Shown here one piece after another: positions 52,730 to 59,959 of a stretch of 64,000 nt of DNA. Each line of letters opens with the position of its first letter. Position 1 is the first letter of the stretch. The notes under the pieces were generated by a model. That model was not told where the DNA came from and searched no databases. It saw nothing but the letters and a program-made list of their open reading frames with translations. Made by a program: the position numbers and the translations under genes. Source of the stretch: Paenibacillus sp. UNC499MF. GTDB taxonomy: Bacteria; Bacillota; Bacilli; Paenibacillales; NBRC-103111. The stretch is from assembly GCF_900107975.1 (NCBI RefSeq), contig NZ_FNVF01000003.1:1-64000 (forward strand). Reading direction: 5' to 3'.

Positions 52730-53982
52730 GAGGCCGCCTCCTTCTCACGTGCCGTCCAGTCCGGTAATCTAACCCCTGCAACGCCGCATTTCCACCCGGA
52801 GACGAGAGGATTTCCCGTGTAAACCAGGTTGCCTTTCACTCTTCCGTTTTCGTCCTCACCCTGATCTTCAAACCGGAACAGCGGATTCAAGCCGATTTCG
52901 CCATCCTCAATACCGGCAAGCTCGCTGATCTCAACGACCTTCCGGGAACCGTCCCTCATCCGGGTCAGATGCACCATAAGATCTATGGCCGAGGCGATTT
53001 GTTTGCGGATTACCGGCACCGGAAGGTCCGCCGCGCTCAGCACCATCATTTCCAGACGGCTCAGCATATCAACGGTTGAGTTGCTATGACCGCTACTAAA
53101 ACTTCCCTCATGGCCGGTATTCATAGCCGCCAGCATATCAAGCGCCTCCGCTCCGCGGACTTCCCCGACGATAATCCGGTTCGGCCTCATCCTCAGCGAC
53201 GAACGGATAAGGTCCCGGATTCCGATCCCTCCTTTCCCCTCGGTGTTCGCGTTGCGTGTTTCCAGGCTCACGAGATTGGGAACCGTACGGATTTGCAGCT
53301 CGGCCGAATCCTCAATCGTAATAATGCGTTCGTCCGCCGGGATACCTTGGGACAGGGCGTTTAAAAAGGTCGTCTTGCCGGAACCGGTGCCGCCTCCGAT
53401 AAAAATGTTGTATTTAGCCTTCACAAACACGGCGAGCAGCTCCGCCGCCTGCTCCGTCAACGCTCCTCTGGCAATCAGGTCGCTCATGGTCAGTGGCTGT
53501 GCCGGAAACTTACGGATCGTCATCGTCGGACCTTGAAGCGCCACCGGCGGGAGCACCACGTTGACACGGGAACCGTCCTGCAGTCTGGCGTCTACGATCG
53601 GCGACATTTCATTCACGGTCCGGTTCACTCTGGCAACGATGGCCTGAATAATGTCCTCCAGCTTCTCCCGGCTTTCGAAGCGGGCTTCGTTCCGGATGAC
53701 ACGCCCGTCACGCTCGATAAAAATATCCCGGTGGCTGTTGATCATAATTTCCGTAACGGACGCATCGTCGATTAAGGGCTGCAAAACATCAAGCCCGCGG
53801 TAGGAATGGAAAATACGCTGCACCATCTCCCACTTTTGTCCGGCCGTCAGCCGGCCGTCTCCCGTTTCACGGAGCACCACCTCCTCGATCAATTCCATCA
53901 ATTCTTCGTCCGAGGTGGACTGTGTCGGGTCCAGACGGGCGTTAACGGCCTCTTTACAAGTACGGACCCATTCTTCTCTCAC
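52726..53982 (-). CDS. tadA: CpaF/TadA-type secretion ATPase
   Basis: The 418-residue traffic ATPase has an N-terminal domain and VLQPLIDDASVTEIMINSHRDIFIER, then Walker A GGGTGSGKT (residues 196-204), ERIITIEDSAELQI (Asp box), LVSLETRNANTEGKGGIGIRDLIRSSLRMRPNRIIVGEVRGAEALDMLAAMNTGHEGSFSSGHSNS (Walker B and His box) and MVLSAADLPVPVI. This is a GspE/PilT superfamily member of the CpaF clade that powers Flp pilus polymerisation. The start is a GTG overlapping the previous stop in GTGA. It lies between the TadZ and TadB genes. Confidence 0.9.
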   Translation of the reverse strand: MREEWVRTCKEAVNARLDPTQSTSDEELMELIEEVVLRETGDGRLTAGQKWEMVQRIFHSYRGLDVLQPLIDDASVTEIMINSHRDIFIERDGRVIRNEARFESREKLEDIIQAIVARVNRTVNEMSPIVDARLQDGSRVNVVLPPVALQGPTMTIRKFPAQPLTMSDLIARGALTEQAAELLAVFVKAKYNIFIGGGTGSGKTTFLNALSQGIPADERIITIEDSAELQIRTVPNLVSLETRNANTEGKGGIGIRDLIRSSLRMRPNRIIVGEVRGAEALDMLAAMNTGHEGSFSSGHSNSTVDMLSRLEMMVLSAADLPVPVIRKQIASAIDLMVHLTRMRDGSRKVVEISELAGIEDGEIGLNPLFRFEDQGEDENGRVKGNLVYTGNPLVSGWKCGVAGVRLPDWTAREKEAAS

Positions 53983-55106
53983 AGCGCCTCAGCTCCCTCG
54001 TATAACCTTCGTAAAATACGGCCGACCTGTGCGGCAAAAACAGGCTCGTTTAACCAGACAGCGGGGTCCGGCACGCTTTTCCAAGAGGGGATATAAGGAA
54101 GCGTGTCAAATAGGGTGACGTCAGCGTCTATCGCCATGCCTGCTTCACCTCCCGTATATTTGTTCAAAACAAACAAGCTCTTGCCCGCGCAGCTCTCCAT
54201 GGACTCTGTGGAATTCAGGGCTTCCCGGACTTTCCGAGTTTTGTACAAAGCGTGCGAATCTTCCGTAACCAGCCACACGACATAGTCGCTGGCTTTCAAA
54301 GCCCCCAAGGTCCTTGGCTGAACGGCACTGTCCAAATCGAGCAGCAGAACGTCCCAAATTCCGCTGTCCGCTACACGCCGGGCTAGGCTCCTTACGTCTT
54401 CCGCATTCAGCTCGTCCGCTTCCCGGATATTCGGAAAAGGAGCCAAATAATCGAAACCGTACCCGGGATGACGACACTGCAGCAGTTCCGCATATTCCGC
54501 AGCCCGCTCCTGGGACTTCCTCCACGCATAGAGAAGCCGCGAAAACGAATCCGGCGGGCCGTCCGGCATAAGCAGAGCGGAAGAGCTTACCGCTTCCAGG
54601 GACACATACAGCGCCTTCCTCCCCTGTACGGCGAGCTGCGCCGCCATATTCAGGGCGAGAACGCTTTTGCCACTCCCGCCGGAAGCCGAGTACACGGCGA
54701 TTACGCTCGTTCGGCCTTCTCGGAGTGCGGTCTTCACGTGCCCGGACTCGCCGGTGTACTCCGCTGCGCGCAGCAGCAGATCTCTCAGCATTGTACGAAA
54801 CGGCTGATACCGGTAAATCATATTCTCTGCCGGCAAATCCCCGCATCCCGGTGTCTCCGACAACCGGTAAACAAGGCTGTCCTGCGGCTGGCCGAGCCAG
54901 CGGCTCACTTCTTCTTCCGCAATCGTTTCCGCATGGAGAACCAGCGGGAATGCCTCCTTGTTCTCCATCATGACCGCTTCGAGCTGCTCGCACCGGGTAA
55001 ACCGCCGGATATCCAGCCGGTCACGAAACTCTCCCTCCCGGACAAAGCGTTCCAATACGGACGCATATTCCATGTCGGGCTCGATCAAAATCAGCAGCCT
55101 TTTCAT
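53979..55106 (-). CDS. tadZ: CpaE/TadZ-like pilus localisation ATPase
   Basis: A 375-residue protein with an N-terminal receiver-like pseudodomain (residues 1-115; LLILIEPDMEYASVLERFVREGEFRDR) and a C-terminal ParA/MinD-like domain. The deviant Walker A is YSASGGSGKS (about 140-148), and LLLDLDSAVQPRTLGAL serves as the Walker B region. CpaE/TadZ proteins place the Tad pilus at the pole in Gram-negative species. Here the overall arrangement is the same although the phosphate-loop lacks the usual KGGVGKT form. AGGAGG lies about nine bases before the ATG. It is preceded by the 30-residue peptide gene. Confidence 0.8.
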   Translation of the reverse strand: MKRLLILIEPDMEYASVLERFVREGEFRDRLDIRRFTRCEQLEAVMMENKEAFPLVLHAETIAEEEVSRWLGQPQDSLVYRLSETPGCGDLPAENMIYRYQPFRTMLRDLLLRAAEYTGESGHVKTALREGRTSVIAVYSASGGSGKSVLALNMAAQLAVQGRKALYVSLEAVSSSALLMPDGPPDSFSRLLYAWRKSQERAAEYAELLQCRHPGYGFDYLAPFPNIREADELNAEDVRSLARRVADSGIWDVLLLDLDSAVQPRTLGALKASDYVVWLVTEDSHALYKTRKVREALNSTESMESCAGKSLFVLNKYTGGEAGMAIDADVTLFDTLPYIPSWKSVPDPAVWLNEPVFAAQVGRILRRLYEGAEAL

Positions 55107-55132
55107 TTCTCCGCCTCCTTACCGCTTCTGTA

Positions 55133-55225
55133 TCATCCGCTCCACTGTAAGATCCCGCCAAGTATGAGCACTATGCCGGACACGCCGGCGGCTAGCGCTA
55201 TGCGCCATTTCGTTTGCCTTGTCAT
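55133..55225 (-). CDS. 30-residue membrane peptide at the head of the tad operon
   Basis: This short reading frame starts at an ATG after GAGGTGAAGG. It reads MTRQTKWRIALAAGVSGIVL, then ILGGILQWSG, ending in TGA. It has a basic N-terminus and one membrane helix and could insert into the membrane with the N-terminus inside. It stops 27 bases before the CpaE/TadZ gene. Its position corresponds to that of CpaB/SAF-domain proteins in some other Tad clusters, but no such domain is present. It may be a true small protein, a leader peptide, or a decayed gene. Confidence 0.5.
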   Translation of the reverse strand: MTRQTKWRIALAAGVSGIVLILGGILQWSG

Positions 55226-55243
55226 CCTTCACCTCACTTGTTT

Positions 55244-55330
55244 ACCGGAAATCAACGCAAAAAAGCACCACTGACAGGGAAGAAACGAGTTCTTCCACAT
55301 CAGCGGTGCTTCCGCTTTTGTGCATCCGGT
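55244..55330 (-). promoter_or_regulatory. Tad operon leader with terminator hairpin
   Basis: About 25-75 bases after the promoter, the RNA forms AGCACC-g-CTGA paired with TCAG-t-GGTGCT, with an inner GGAAGAA/TTCTTCC arm. It is followed by TTTTTT (55258-55264, minus strand), a strong terminator before any coding sequence. ACCGGA (55325-55330) and TCCGGT (55244-55249) at the two ends can pair across it. This suggests an attenuator; no aptamer class is recognised. Confidence 0.6.
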
Positions 55331-55346
55331 TGTTTAATTACCGCTA

Positions 55347-55374
55347 ATTATACCATAATTACCCAATCGGTCAA
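55347..55374 (-). promoter_or_regulatory. Promoter of the tad operon
   Basis: On the minus strand TTGACC (55369-55374) is followed after 16 bases by TATAAT (55347-55352). This is a good vegetative promoter, with transcription starting near 55340. Confidence 0.7.
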
Positions 55375-55462
55375 CGATTATTTTTATTTTTACAGGCATA
55401 CCTGTCCCGCATTTCCATATACCTATATTAATGGACAAACAATCCGGGAGGGGGTGCCTTTT

Positions 55463-55933
55463 TTGTTCTACCCGTTTATGCTGGCCGCCGCAATAACGTA
55501 TACACTCTTGCTCTTATCCGCCGCTCTCTTCCCCGCCGATATACGGTGGTATTCTTCCGTCAAAAAGCCGGCATGGGCTCCTTCCGGACAGCTGATCGTC
55601 AGCGCAAGAGGATTTATGCACGCGTGTATGGCAGCTTCCGTCGCACTCGTCTACGTAAAAACGGGCGGATTTCAAAATGTGGGGATCGCCTGGATTTTTG
55701 TTATGATCCTCCATTATTTATGGAGCCAAGCCTACGGCTTTTTTCTGTTTACGGCGAAAAGCTTCGGACTCGCTTTGGCAGGCAGCATGTTCGCCTCCCT
55801 TACTTGCTGGTGGCTGCTTGTCCTGACCGCGCCGCTGGCGAAAGAAGCCGCCTGGCTGCTCCTGCCCTGTCTCGTCTGGAGCTGCCTGACGACTTTTTAC
55901 ATGTGGATCATCCGAATGATGAACGCCCAATGA
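55463..55933 (+). CDS. TspO/MBR-like membrane protein
   Basis: The 156-residue protein has five predicted membrane helices and the TspO-type pattern WYSSVKKPAWAPSGQLIVSARGFMH after helix 1 (P-x-W-x-P in the loop). Later helices include GIAWIFVMILHYLWSQAYGFFLFTAKSFGLALAGSMFASLTCWWLLVLTAPL. TspO proteins bind tetrapyrroles and act in stress responses; this member lacks some of the conserved Trp residues of the family. The TTG at 55463 fits because GGAGG lies eight bases upstream; the GTG at 55454 overlaps the site. Transcribed away from the tad operon. Confidence 0.75.
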   Translation: MFYPFMLAAAITYTLLLLSAALFPADIRWYSSVKKPAWAPSGQLIVSARGFMHACMAASVALVYVKTGGFQNVGIAWIFVMILHYLWSQAYGFFLFTAKSFGLALAGSMFASLTCWWLLVLTAPLAKEAAWLLLPCLVWSCLTTFYMWIIRMMNAQ

Positions 55934-55944
55934 CTCCCGCAGGT

Positions 55945-56991
55945 TTATTTTTTGATAAAATAAAGCGTAAGCTCTTCGCGGTTATGAAACAGTTGTTTCG
56001 CCTGCCGCAGGTCCAGATGCCCTTCAAAATCCTGTTTCAGCTCTTTCACCGTCTGAAAGGGTTTTTTGTGCATCAGTTTCGCCGTAATGATCGCCGTCCC
56101 CCCGCTTCGCAGCGCAGGCAGGAGATCGAGGATAAGCCGGCTCATCTGCCGCGGACTCCAGCTCATATCGCAGACAAGAAGATCGAACTCGTCCTCGCGC
56201 AGCTTCACGTCCGCAGCATTCTTGCCGTGATACGTAAGCCGCGGGTGCTTGATAAGGCTCGGGTGCATTTTGGCCGGGTCAATCGCGGTCACGTAAAGGC
56301 CCCGCTCCAGCAGCAGCGAAGTCCAGCCGCCCGGAGCCGCGCCTACATCGACCGCTTTGCGAAAATCCGCAAAATGCAGATGAAACTTGCGCTCCGCCTC
56401 AAGCAGCTTGAATTTTGCGCGGGAAACCTGGTTCTCTTCGCGCTGAAAGCGGATGGCGCCGCCGCTCCAGTCGGACAAATTCTCTTCCGGCGCGGAGACT
56501 CCGGCATAAATCGCCTGATGCCCGACATAGACCGAAAGGATGTTGTCCGCGTGACGCACGAGCGTCTCGGCCCCCGTCGCCTCGCCCATGGCGACTTCGC
56601 AAGCCGCGCGGACATCGGATGAGCCGTAAGGCACTTCCGTGCCGTCGGCGATTCTCACCTGGACGGCTGAGCTGCTGCCGGCATGCAGACGGCCGAGTCC
56701 GGACGCCAGCTCAGCGGCGGCCAAGATGTCCTCGTCCGTTCCGGACAAAGCGCGCTCCTCCTGGACAGGCTGCATATGACGCAGAAAAATCGGCTCCTGC
56801 GCCCGGATGGCCGCCGATACTTCTTCCCAGCTTCCTGGCGCTTCCGCCAGAAACGTCTCCGTCGGAACAAGCGTCCGGAATTTCACTCCGGGTATGAGCC
56901 GCCGGATTTCTTCCTGGGCCTGCTGGGCGTACCCGCGGTTGGCCGTGCCGATCAGGCGGGCCGTGTTTGTAGTCGAATCATGTTCTGTCAT
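55945..56991 (-). CDS. FtsJ/RlmM-like SAM-dependent methyltransferase
   Basis: A 348-residue methyltransferase: an N-terminal substrate-recognition domain (residues 1-185; THUMP-like layout IGTANRGYAQQAQEEIRRLIPGVKFRTLVPTETFLAEAPGS) precedes an FtsJ-type catalytic domain with SRAKFKLLEAERKF, VDVGAAPGGWTSLLLERGLYVTAIDPAKM (SAM-binding Gly-rich loop), FDLLVCDMSWSPRQM and TAIITAKLMHKKPF. The Lys, Asp and Lys residues match the K-D-K-E ribose 2'-O-methyltransferase tetrad; the final Glu is likely EELTLYFIKK. The target is probably rRNA. The ATG lies nine bases after AAGGTG within the end of the ABC gene. It is the last gene of the repair operon. Confidence 0.8.
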   Translation of the reverse strand: MTEHDSTTNTARLIGTANRGYAQQAQEEIRRLIPGVKFRTLVPTETFLAEAPGSWEEVSAAIRAQEPIFLRHMQPVQEERALSGTDEDILAAAELASGLGRLHAGSSSAVQVRIADGTEVPYGSSDVRAACEVAMGEATGAETLVRHADNILSVYVGHQAIYAGVSAPEENLSDWSGGAIRFQREENQVSRAKFKLLEAERKFHLHFADFRKAVDVGAAPGGWTSLLLERGLYVTAIDPAKMHPSLIKHPRLTYHGKNAADVKLREDEFDLLVCDMSWSPRQMSRLILDLLPALRSGGTAIITAKLMHKKPFQTVKELKQDFEGHLDLRQAKQLFHNREELTLYFIKK

Positions 56992-56994
56992 TCC

Positions 56995-57759
56995 TTACAG
57001 CACCTTTATCCATGGTCTATTGCGGAACCACTCCACTTCGAGCGGAACCTGAAAAGCTTGGTAGAGATGTTCAGGCGTCAGCACTTCTTCCTTGGGACCG
57101 GCCGCAATGATCCGTCCCTGCTCGATAAGCGCGACGTGCGTAAACATCGGGATGATTTCTTCGATATGATGCGTGACGTAAAGTACGGTCATCTCCTGAT
57201 CGCTGAATTCGCGGATCGCCGCCAGCAGCTTTTCGCGTTCGTAAAGATCCAGCCCCGAGCAGGGCTCGTCCATAATCAGAAGCTCCGGCTTCTGCATCAT
57301 GGAACGGGCCAGCATCACTTTCTTGCGCTCGCCCTGCGAAAGCGTCCCGATCGACTGCATGGCGACATGCGGCAGTCCGATTCTTTCCAGCATGCCGATC
57401 GCTTTCTTTTTCACATCTTCCGGAATTTCCTGGTAAAAGCGCAAATAGGCGTATTCGCCGGTCGCCACCGCTTCCCATACGGTATCCGCAAGGTTCATTT
57501 TCTCAAACAGAGACTGGGAAATATAGCCGATCCGCTTGCGGACTTCACGCACGTCAACTTGTCCGTAGCGGTTACCGAGCACTTCGACTTTTCCCCTGGA
57601 AGGAAACTGGTAACCGTTCATAAGTTCAAGCAGAGTCGTTTTGCCGGAACCGTTCTTGCCCAGCAGAACCCAGTGCTCGCCTTTTTCCGCATGAAAAGAA
57701 ACATCCTGAAGAATATGCCGTTCTTCGCGTATAAAATGAATATCGTTTAAATGAATCAT
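56995..57759 (-). CDS. ABC-type ATP-binding protein (YlmA-like)
   Basis: The 254-residue ATPase has Walker A LLGKNGSGKTT near residue 32, RKRIGYISQSLFEKMNLADTVWEAVATGEYAYLRFYQE (Q-loop region), the signature LSQGERKKVMLARSMM, Walker B LLIMDEPCSGLDLYERE and the switch His in THHIEEIIPMFTHVALI. It is a soluble single-domain ABC protein without a neighbouring permease. The pattern matches the YlmA/ModF-like group whose substrate and partner are unknown. GAGAGG lies ten bases before the ATG. It follows the cREC-like gene by 39 bases and precedes the methyltransferase by three. Confidence 0.85.
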   Translation of the reverse strand: MIHLNDIHFIREERHILQDVSFHAEKGEHWVLLGKNGSGKTTLLELMNGYQFPSRGKVEVLGNRYGQVDVREVRKRIGYISQSLFEKMNLADTVWEAVATGEYAYLRFYQEIPEDVKKKAIGMLERIGLPHVAMQSIGTLSQGERKKVMLARSMMQKPELLIMDEPCSGLDLYEREKLLAAIREFSDQEMTVLYVTHHIEEIIPMFTHVALIEQGRIIAAGPKEEVLTPEHLYQAFQVPLEVEWFRNRPWIKVL

Positions 57760-57798
57760 GTCACAGAATCCTCTCTTCTTGAAAAATGGTTGAATGAG

Positions 57799-58131
57799 TC
57801 AGCCCCCGGCAAGCTTGGCCAATAAACCGGCAGGCGGAGGTCCCGGATGAAGAGAGGTTGCGGAAGGAACCGCAGCGTACAAAGCCTGGTACATCCGGTT
57901 CCGGCCTTCCAGGCTGGAAGTGTGCAAATAAATACGGGCCGGAAAAATACCGGTCCCGATCATCCAGGCGACGATATCCCACCCGGATTCGTCCCAGCCC
58001 AAATCGTAATCGAGCGACAAAATGTCGACCTCGCATTCCTGCAAAAGCAGCCGGCATTCCTCCACGCTGCGCGCAAGGGTAAAACCCGCCGGACATCTGC
58101 GCTGATCGTCCAGAAAAACGTGAATCTTCAT
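57799..58131 (-). CDS. cREC-like receiver-fold protein
   Basis: The 110-residue protein has receiver-like elements: MKIHVFLDDQRRCPAGFTLARSVEECRLLLQECEVDILSLDYDLGWDESGWDIVAWM with the acidic pair near residue 8 and the central Asp (LSLDYDLG) near residue 42. ARIYLHTSSLEGRNRMYQAL follows. This matches the cREC family (cyclic-phosphate-processing receiver-like domain) rather than classical response regulators, since no output domain or dimer interface is present. Its biochemical role is unclear. It starts at an ATG overlapping the stop of the endonuclease IV gene by one base, so the two are translationally coupled in a repair operon. Confidence 0.75.
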   Translation of the reverse strand: MKIHVFLDDQRRCPAGFTLARSVEECRLLLQECEVDILSLDYDLGWDESGWDIVAWMIGTGIFPARIYLHTSSLEGRNRMYQALYAAVPSATSLHPGPPPAGLLAKLAGG

Positions 58132-59003
58132 CAGGTATCCTTTCCCGCCGCCCCGGCTGTCCGCTTAACCAGCGCAATCTCTTCCTTGTGCGTACCGTCC
58201 GGACCGCTTCCCGTTTCGAGCACAAGCGGTATGTCCCTCACGATATCCGAAGCCAACAAGGACTTGAATGCTTCCAGGCCGATGTACCCTTCGCCGATAT
58301 TGGCGTGACGATCCTTGCCGGAACCGTGAGGATAGAGGGAATCGTTGAGGTGCACAGCCTTCAAATGGTCAAAATACCCGAGTTCGGCGCCTCTTTGCTC
58401 GACCTCGTCCCAATCGTTCCCATGCCAGAGTCCTGCCGCAAACGCGTGACACGTGTCCAGGCAGAACGCGATTTTGTCCGGGTAATCCGAAAGCTGTCTG
58501 ATCCGGGCCAGTTCCTCCATCGTCGTGCCCATCTGGGAACCGCTGCCGGCCTGGTTTTCAAGCAGAAGAAGCGCGCTGCCCCGCCACTGGCTCAGCGTCT
58601 TATTCGTACATTGTATTATATTTTTATAGCCTTGTAACGGATCTTTTCCGGAAAACTTCCCGAAATGTACGACCAGCCCTACGGAACCGCACGCATCCAC
58701 GATCTCCAGCGCGTTCAGCATCGCTTCCACCATCACGTCCTGCTGGCCGCCTTCCGCTGCCGGATTGAGGGGGTAAGGCGCATGCCCGATCGAAAGAAGG
58801 CCGTTTTCCCGGCAGTATTCCGCGCACCGTCGGGCGTCGTCCCAGTCTACATTCGTTTTCAGAATGAGGCTGCGCGGATTTTTCGGAAAATATTGAAAAG
58901 CCCCGGCTCCGATCGCGGAAGCGGTCACCGCGGCTCCGTAAAATCCTTTCCGGGTGCTGATATGCGCCCCGATGTGAAGCTCTTTTCTCTTTTTACGTGC
59001 CAT
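58131..59003 (-). CDS. nfo: Deoxyribonuclease IV (AP endonuclease)
   Basis: The 290-residue protein starts LHIGAHISTRKGFYGAAVTASAIGAGAFQYFPKNPRS and has the metal-binding His/Asp/Glu ligands of endonuclease IV. These are SIGHAPYPLNPA, VVHFGKFSGKDP, LLLENQAGSGSQMG, FCLDTCHAFAAG, VHLNDSLYPHGSGKDRHANIGEGYIG and LVLETGSGPDG. This TIM-barrel enzyme with a three-zinc centre cleaves DNA at abasic sites in base-excision repair. GGGGAG lies nine bases before the ATG. It pairs with the upstream Fpg/Nei glycosylase gene. Confidence 0.9.
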   Translation of the reverse strand: MARKKRKELHIGAHISTRKGFYGAAVTASAIGAGAFQYFPKNPRSLILKTNVDWDDARRCAEYCRENGLLSIGHAPYPLNPAAEGGQQDVMVEAMLNALEIVDACGSVGLVVHFGKFSGKDPLQGYKNIIQCTNKTLSQWRGSALLLLENQAGSGSQMGTTMEELARIRQLSDYPDKIAFCLDTCHAFAAGLWHGNDWDEVEQRGAELGYFDHLKAVHLNDSLYPHGSGKDRHANIGEGYIGLEAFKSLLASDIVRDIPLVLETGSGPDGTHKEEIALVKRTAGAAGKDT

Positions 59004-59024
59004 GTCTCTTCTCTCCCCTCGCTA

Positions 59025-59834
59025 TTAGGTCTGGCAGTTGCTGCAAAAGAAACATTTACGCGAAGACAGCGTCTGAAACACTATCGGGTTCCCGCATCTT
59101 ACGCACGGTTCGCCGCCCCGGTCGTAGACACGGCAAAGCTCGTTGAAGCCGCCCGTCCGCTCATCTCCGCTGTAGAGAGGCATCTCCATGTAGCCGCCCG
59201 CTCTGAGCGCTTCGGTAAGTACGCTGCGCATGGACGTGTACAAACGGGCGGTCTCGTGTTCCTCCAAAGCAGCCGGGCGTCTGGAAGGCAGGAGACCCGC
59301 GGCAAAACAAATTTCGTCGGAATAGCAGTTGCCGATTCCGGCCAGCCAGTGCTGATCGGTCAGGCACGTTTTCAGATTGCCCTTGCGGGTTTTCAGCATG
59401 TCCGCAAACCGGGCAGCGGTCAGATCCGCGTCAAACGGCTCCGGTCCCAGGGAACTCAGCTCCTCCTCCAGTCCCCGCTTATCGTACAGGTGAAGATAGC
59501 CGAGCCTCAGCCCGATAAAATACAGCGCCGTGTCCCCGAAGTAGAGCTCGATCTGTGTGCTGCGATCCGGCTTGTCCGCTTCCGTACCGAGATGCATCAT
59601 TCCGTCCAGCATAAGATGCAGAAGGAGATAACGTTCTCCGCCCAGGACGAAAATGAGCTGTTTGGCTCTCCGGTCCACCCGCTCCACAACCGTTCCCAGA
59701 ACGGTCTTGCGGAACTCCTCTTCCGAAACGTTCAGCGATTTCGGTCTATTAACGGTAATACCGCTGATCTTGCGGTTTTGAATCCTTTTGTTCAATTCCT
59801 GGCGATAATGCTCCATCTCCGGCCACTCGGGCAT
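59025..59834 (-). CDS. Fpg/Nei-family DNA glycosylase
   Basis: The 269-residue protein begins MPEWPEMEHY with the catalytic Pro and Glu at positions 2 and 3. It has the beta-hairpin Lys (RRAKQLIFVL), HLMLDGMMHLG, the H2TH segment NLKTCLTDQHWLAGIGNCYSDEICFAAGL, and a C-terminal zinc finger (CVRCG then CFFCSNC). It removes oxidised bases, either 8-oxoguanine (Fpg) or pyrimidines (Nei). The Met/Trp region at position 4 and the loop residues do not let me separate the two with certainty. AAAGGATG lies before the ATG. It is the first gene of the repair operon. Confidence 0.85.
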   Translation of the reverse strand: MPEWPEMEHYRQELNKRIQNRKISGITVNRPKSLNVSEEEFRKTVLGTVVERVDRRAKQLIFVLGGERYLLLHLMLDGMMHLGTEADKPDRSTQIELYFGDTALYFIGLRLGYLHLYDKRGLEEELSSLGPEPFDADLTAARFADMLKTRKGNLKTCLTDQHWLAGIGNCYSDEICFAAGLLPSRRPAALEEHETARLYTSMRSVLTEALRAGGYMEMPLYSGDERTGGFNELCRVYDRGGEPCVRCGNPIVFQTLSSRKCFFCSNCQT

Positions 59835-59922
59835 AAGGGCACATCCTTTCTCCGGCTTCTTACTGGTATGTCCGTGCTCTCCCCCCTTTAAACGTCGGGT
59901 TCTTCTTCAGTCTGCCCGCAAA

Positions 59923-59956
59923 AAACAGCGCGGACCATAAAGACGGTCCACGCCGG
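59923..59956 (-). terminator. Terminator of the repeat-protein gene
   Basis: GCGTGGACC and GGTCCGCGC form the stem around a seven-base loop, followed by TGTTTTTT on the minus strand, immediately after the stop. Confidence 0.75.
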
Positions 59957-59959
59957 GAT

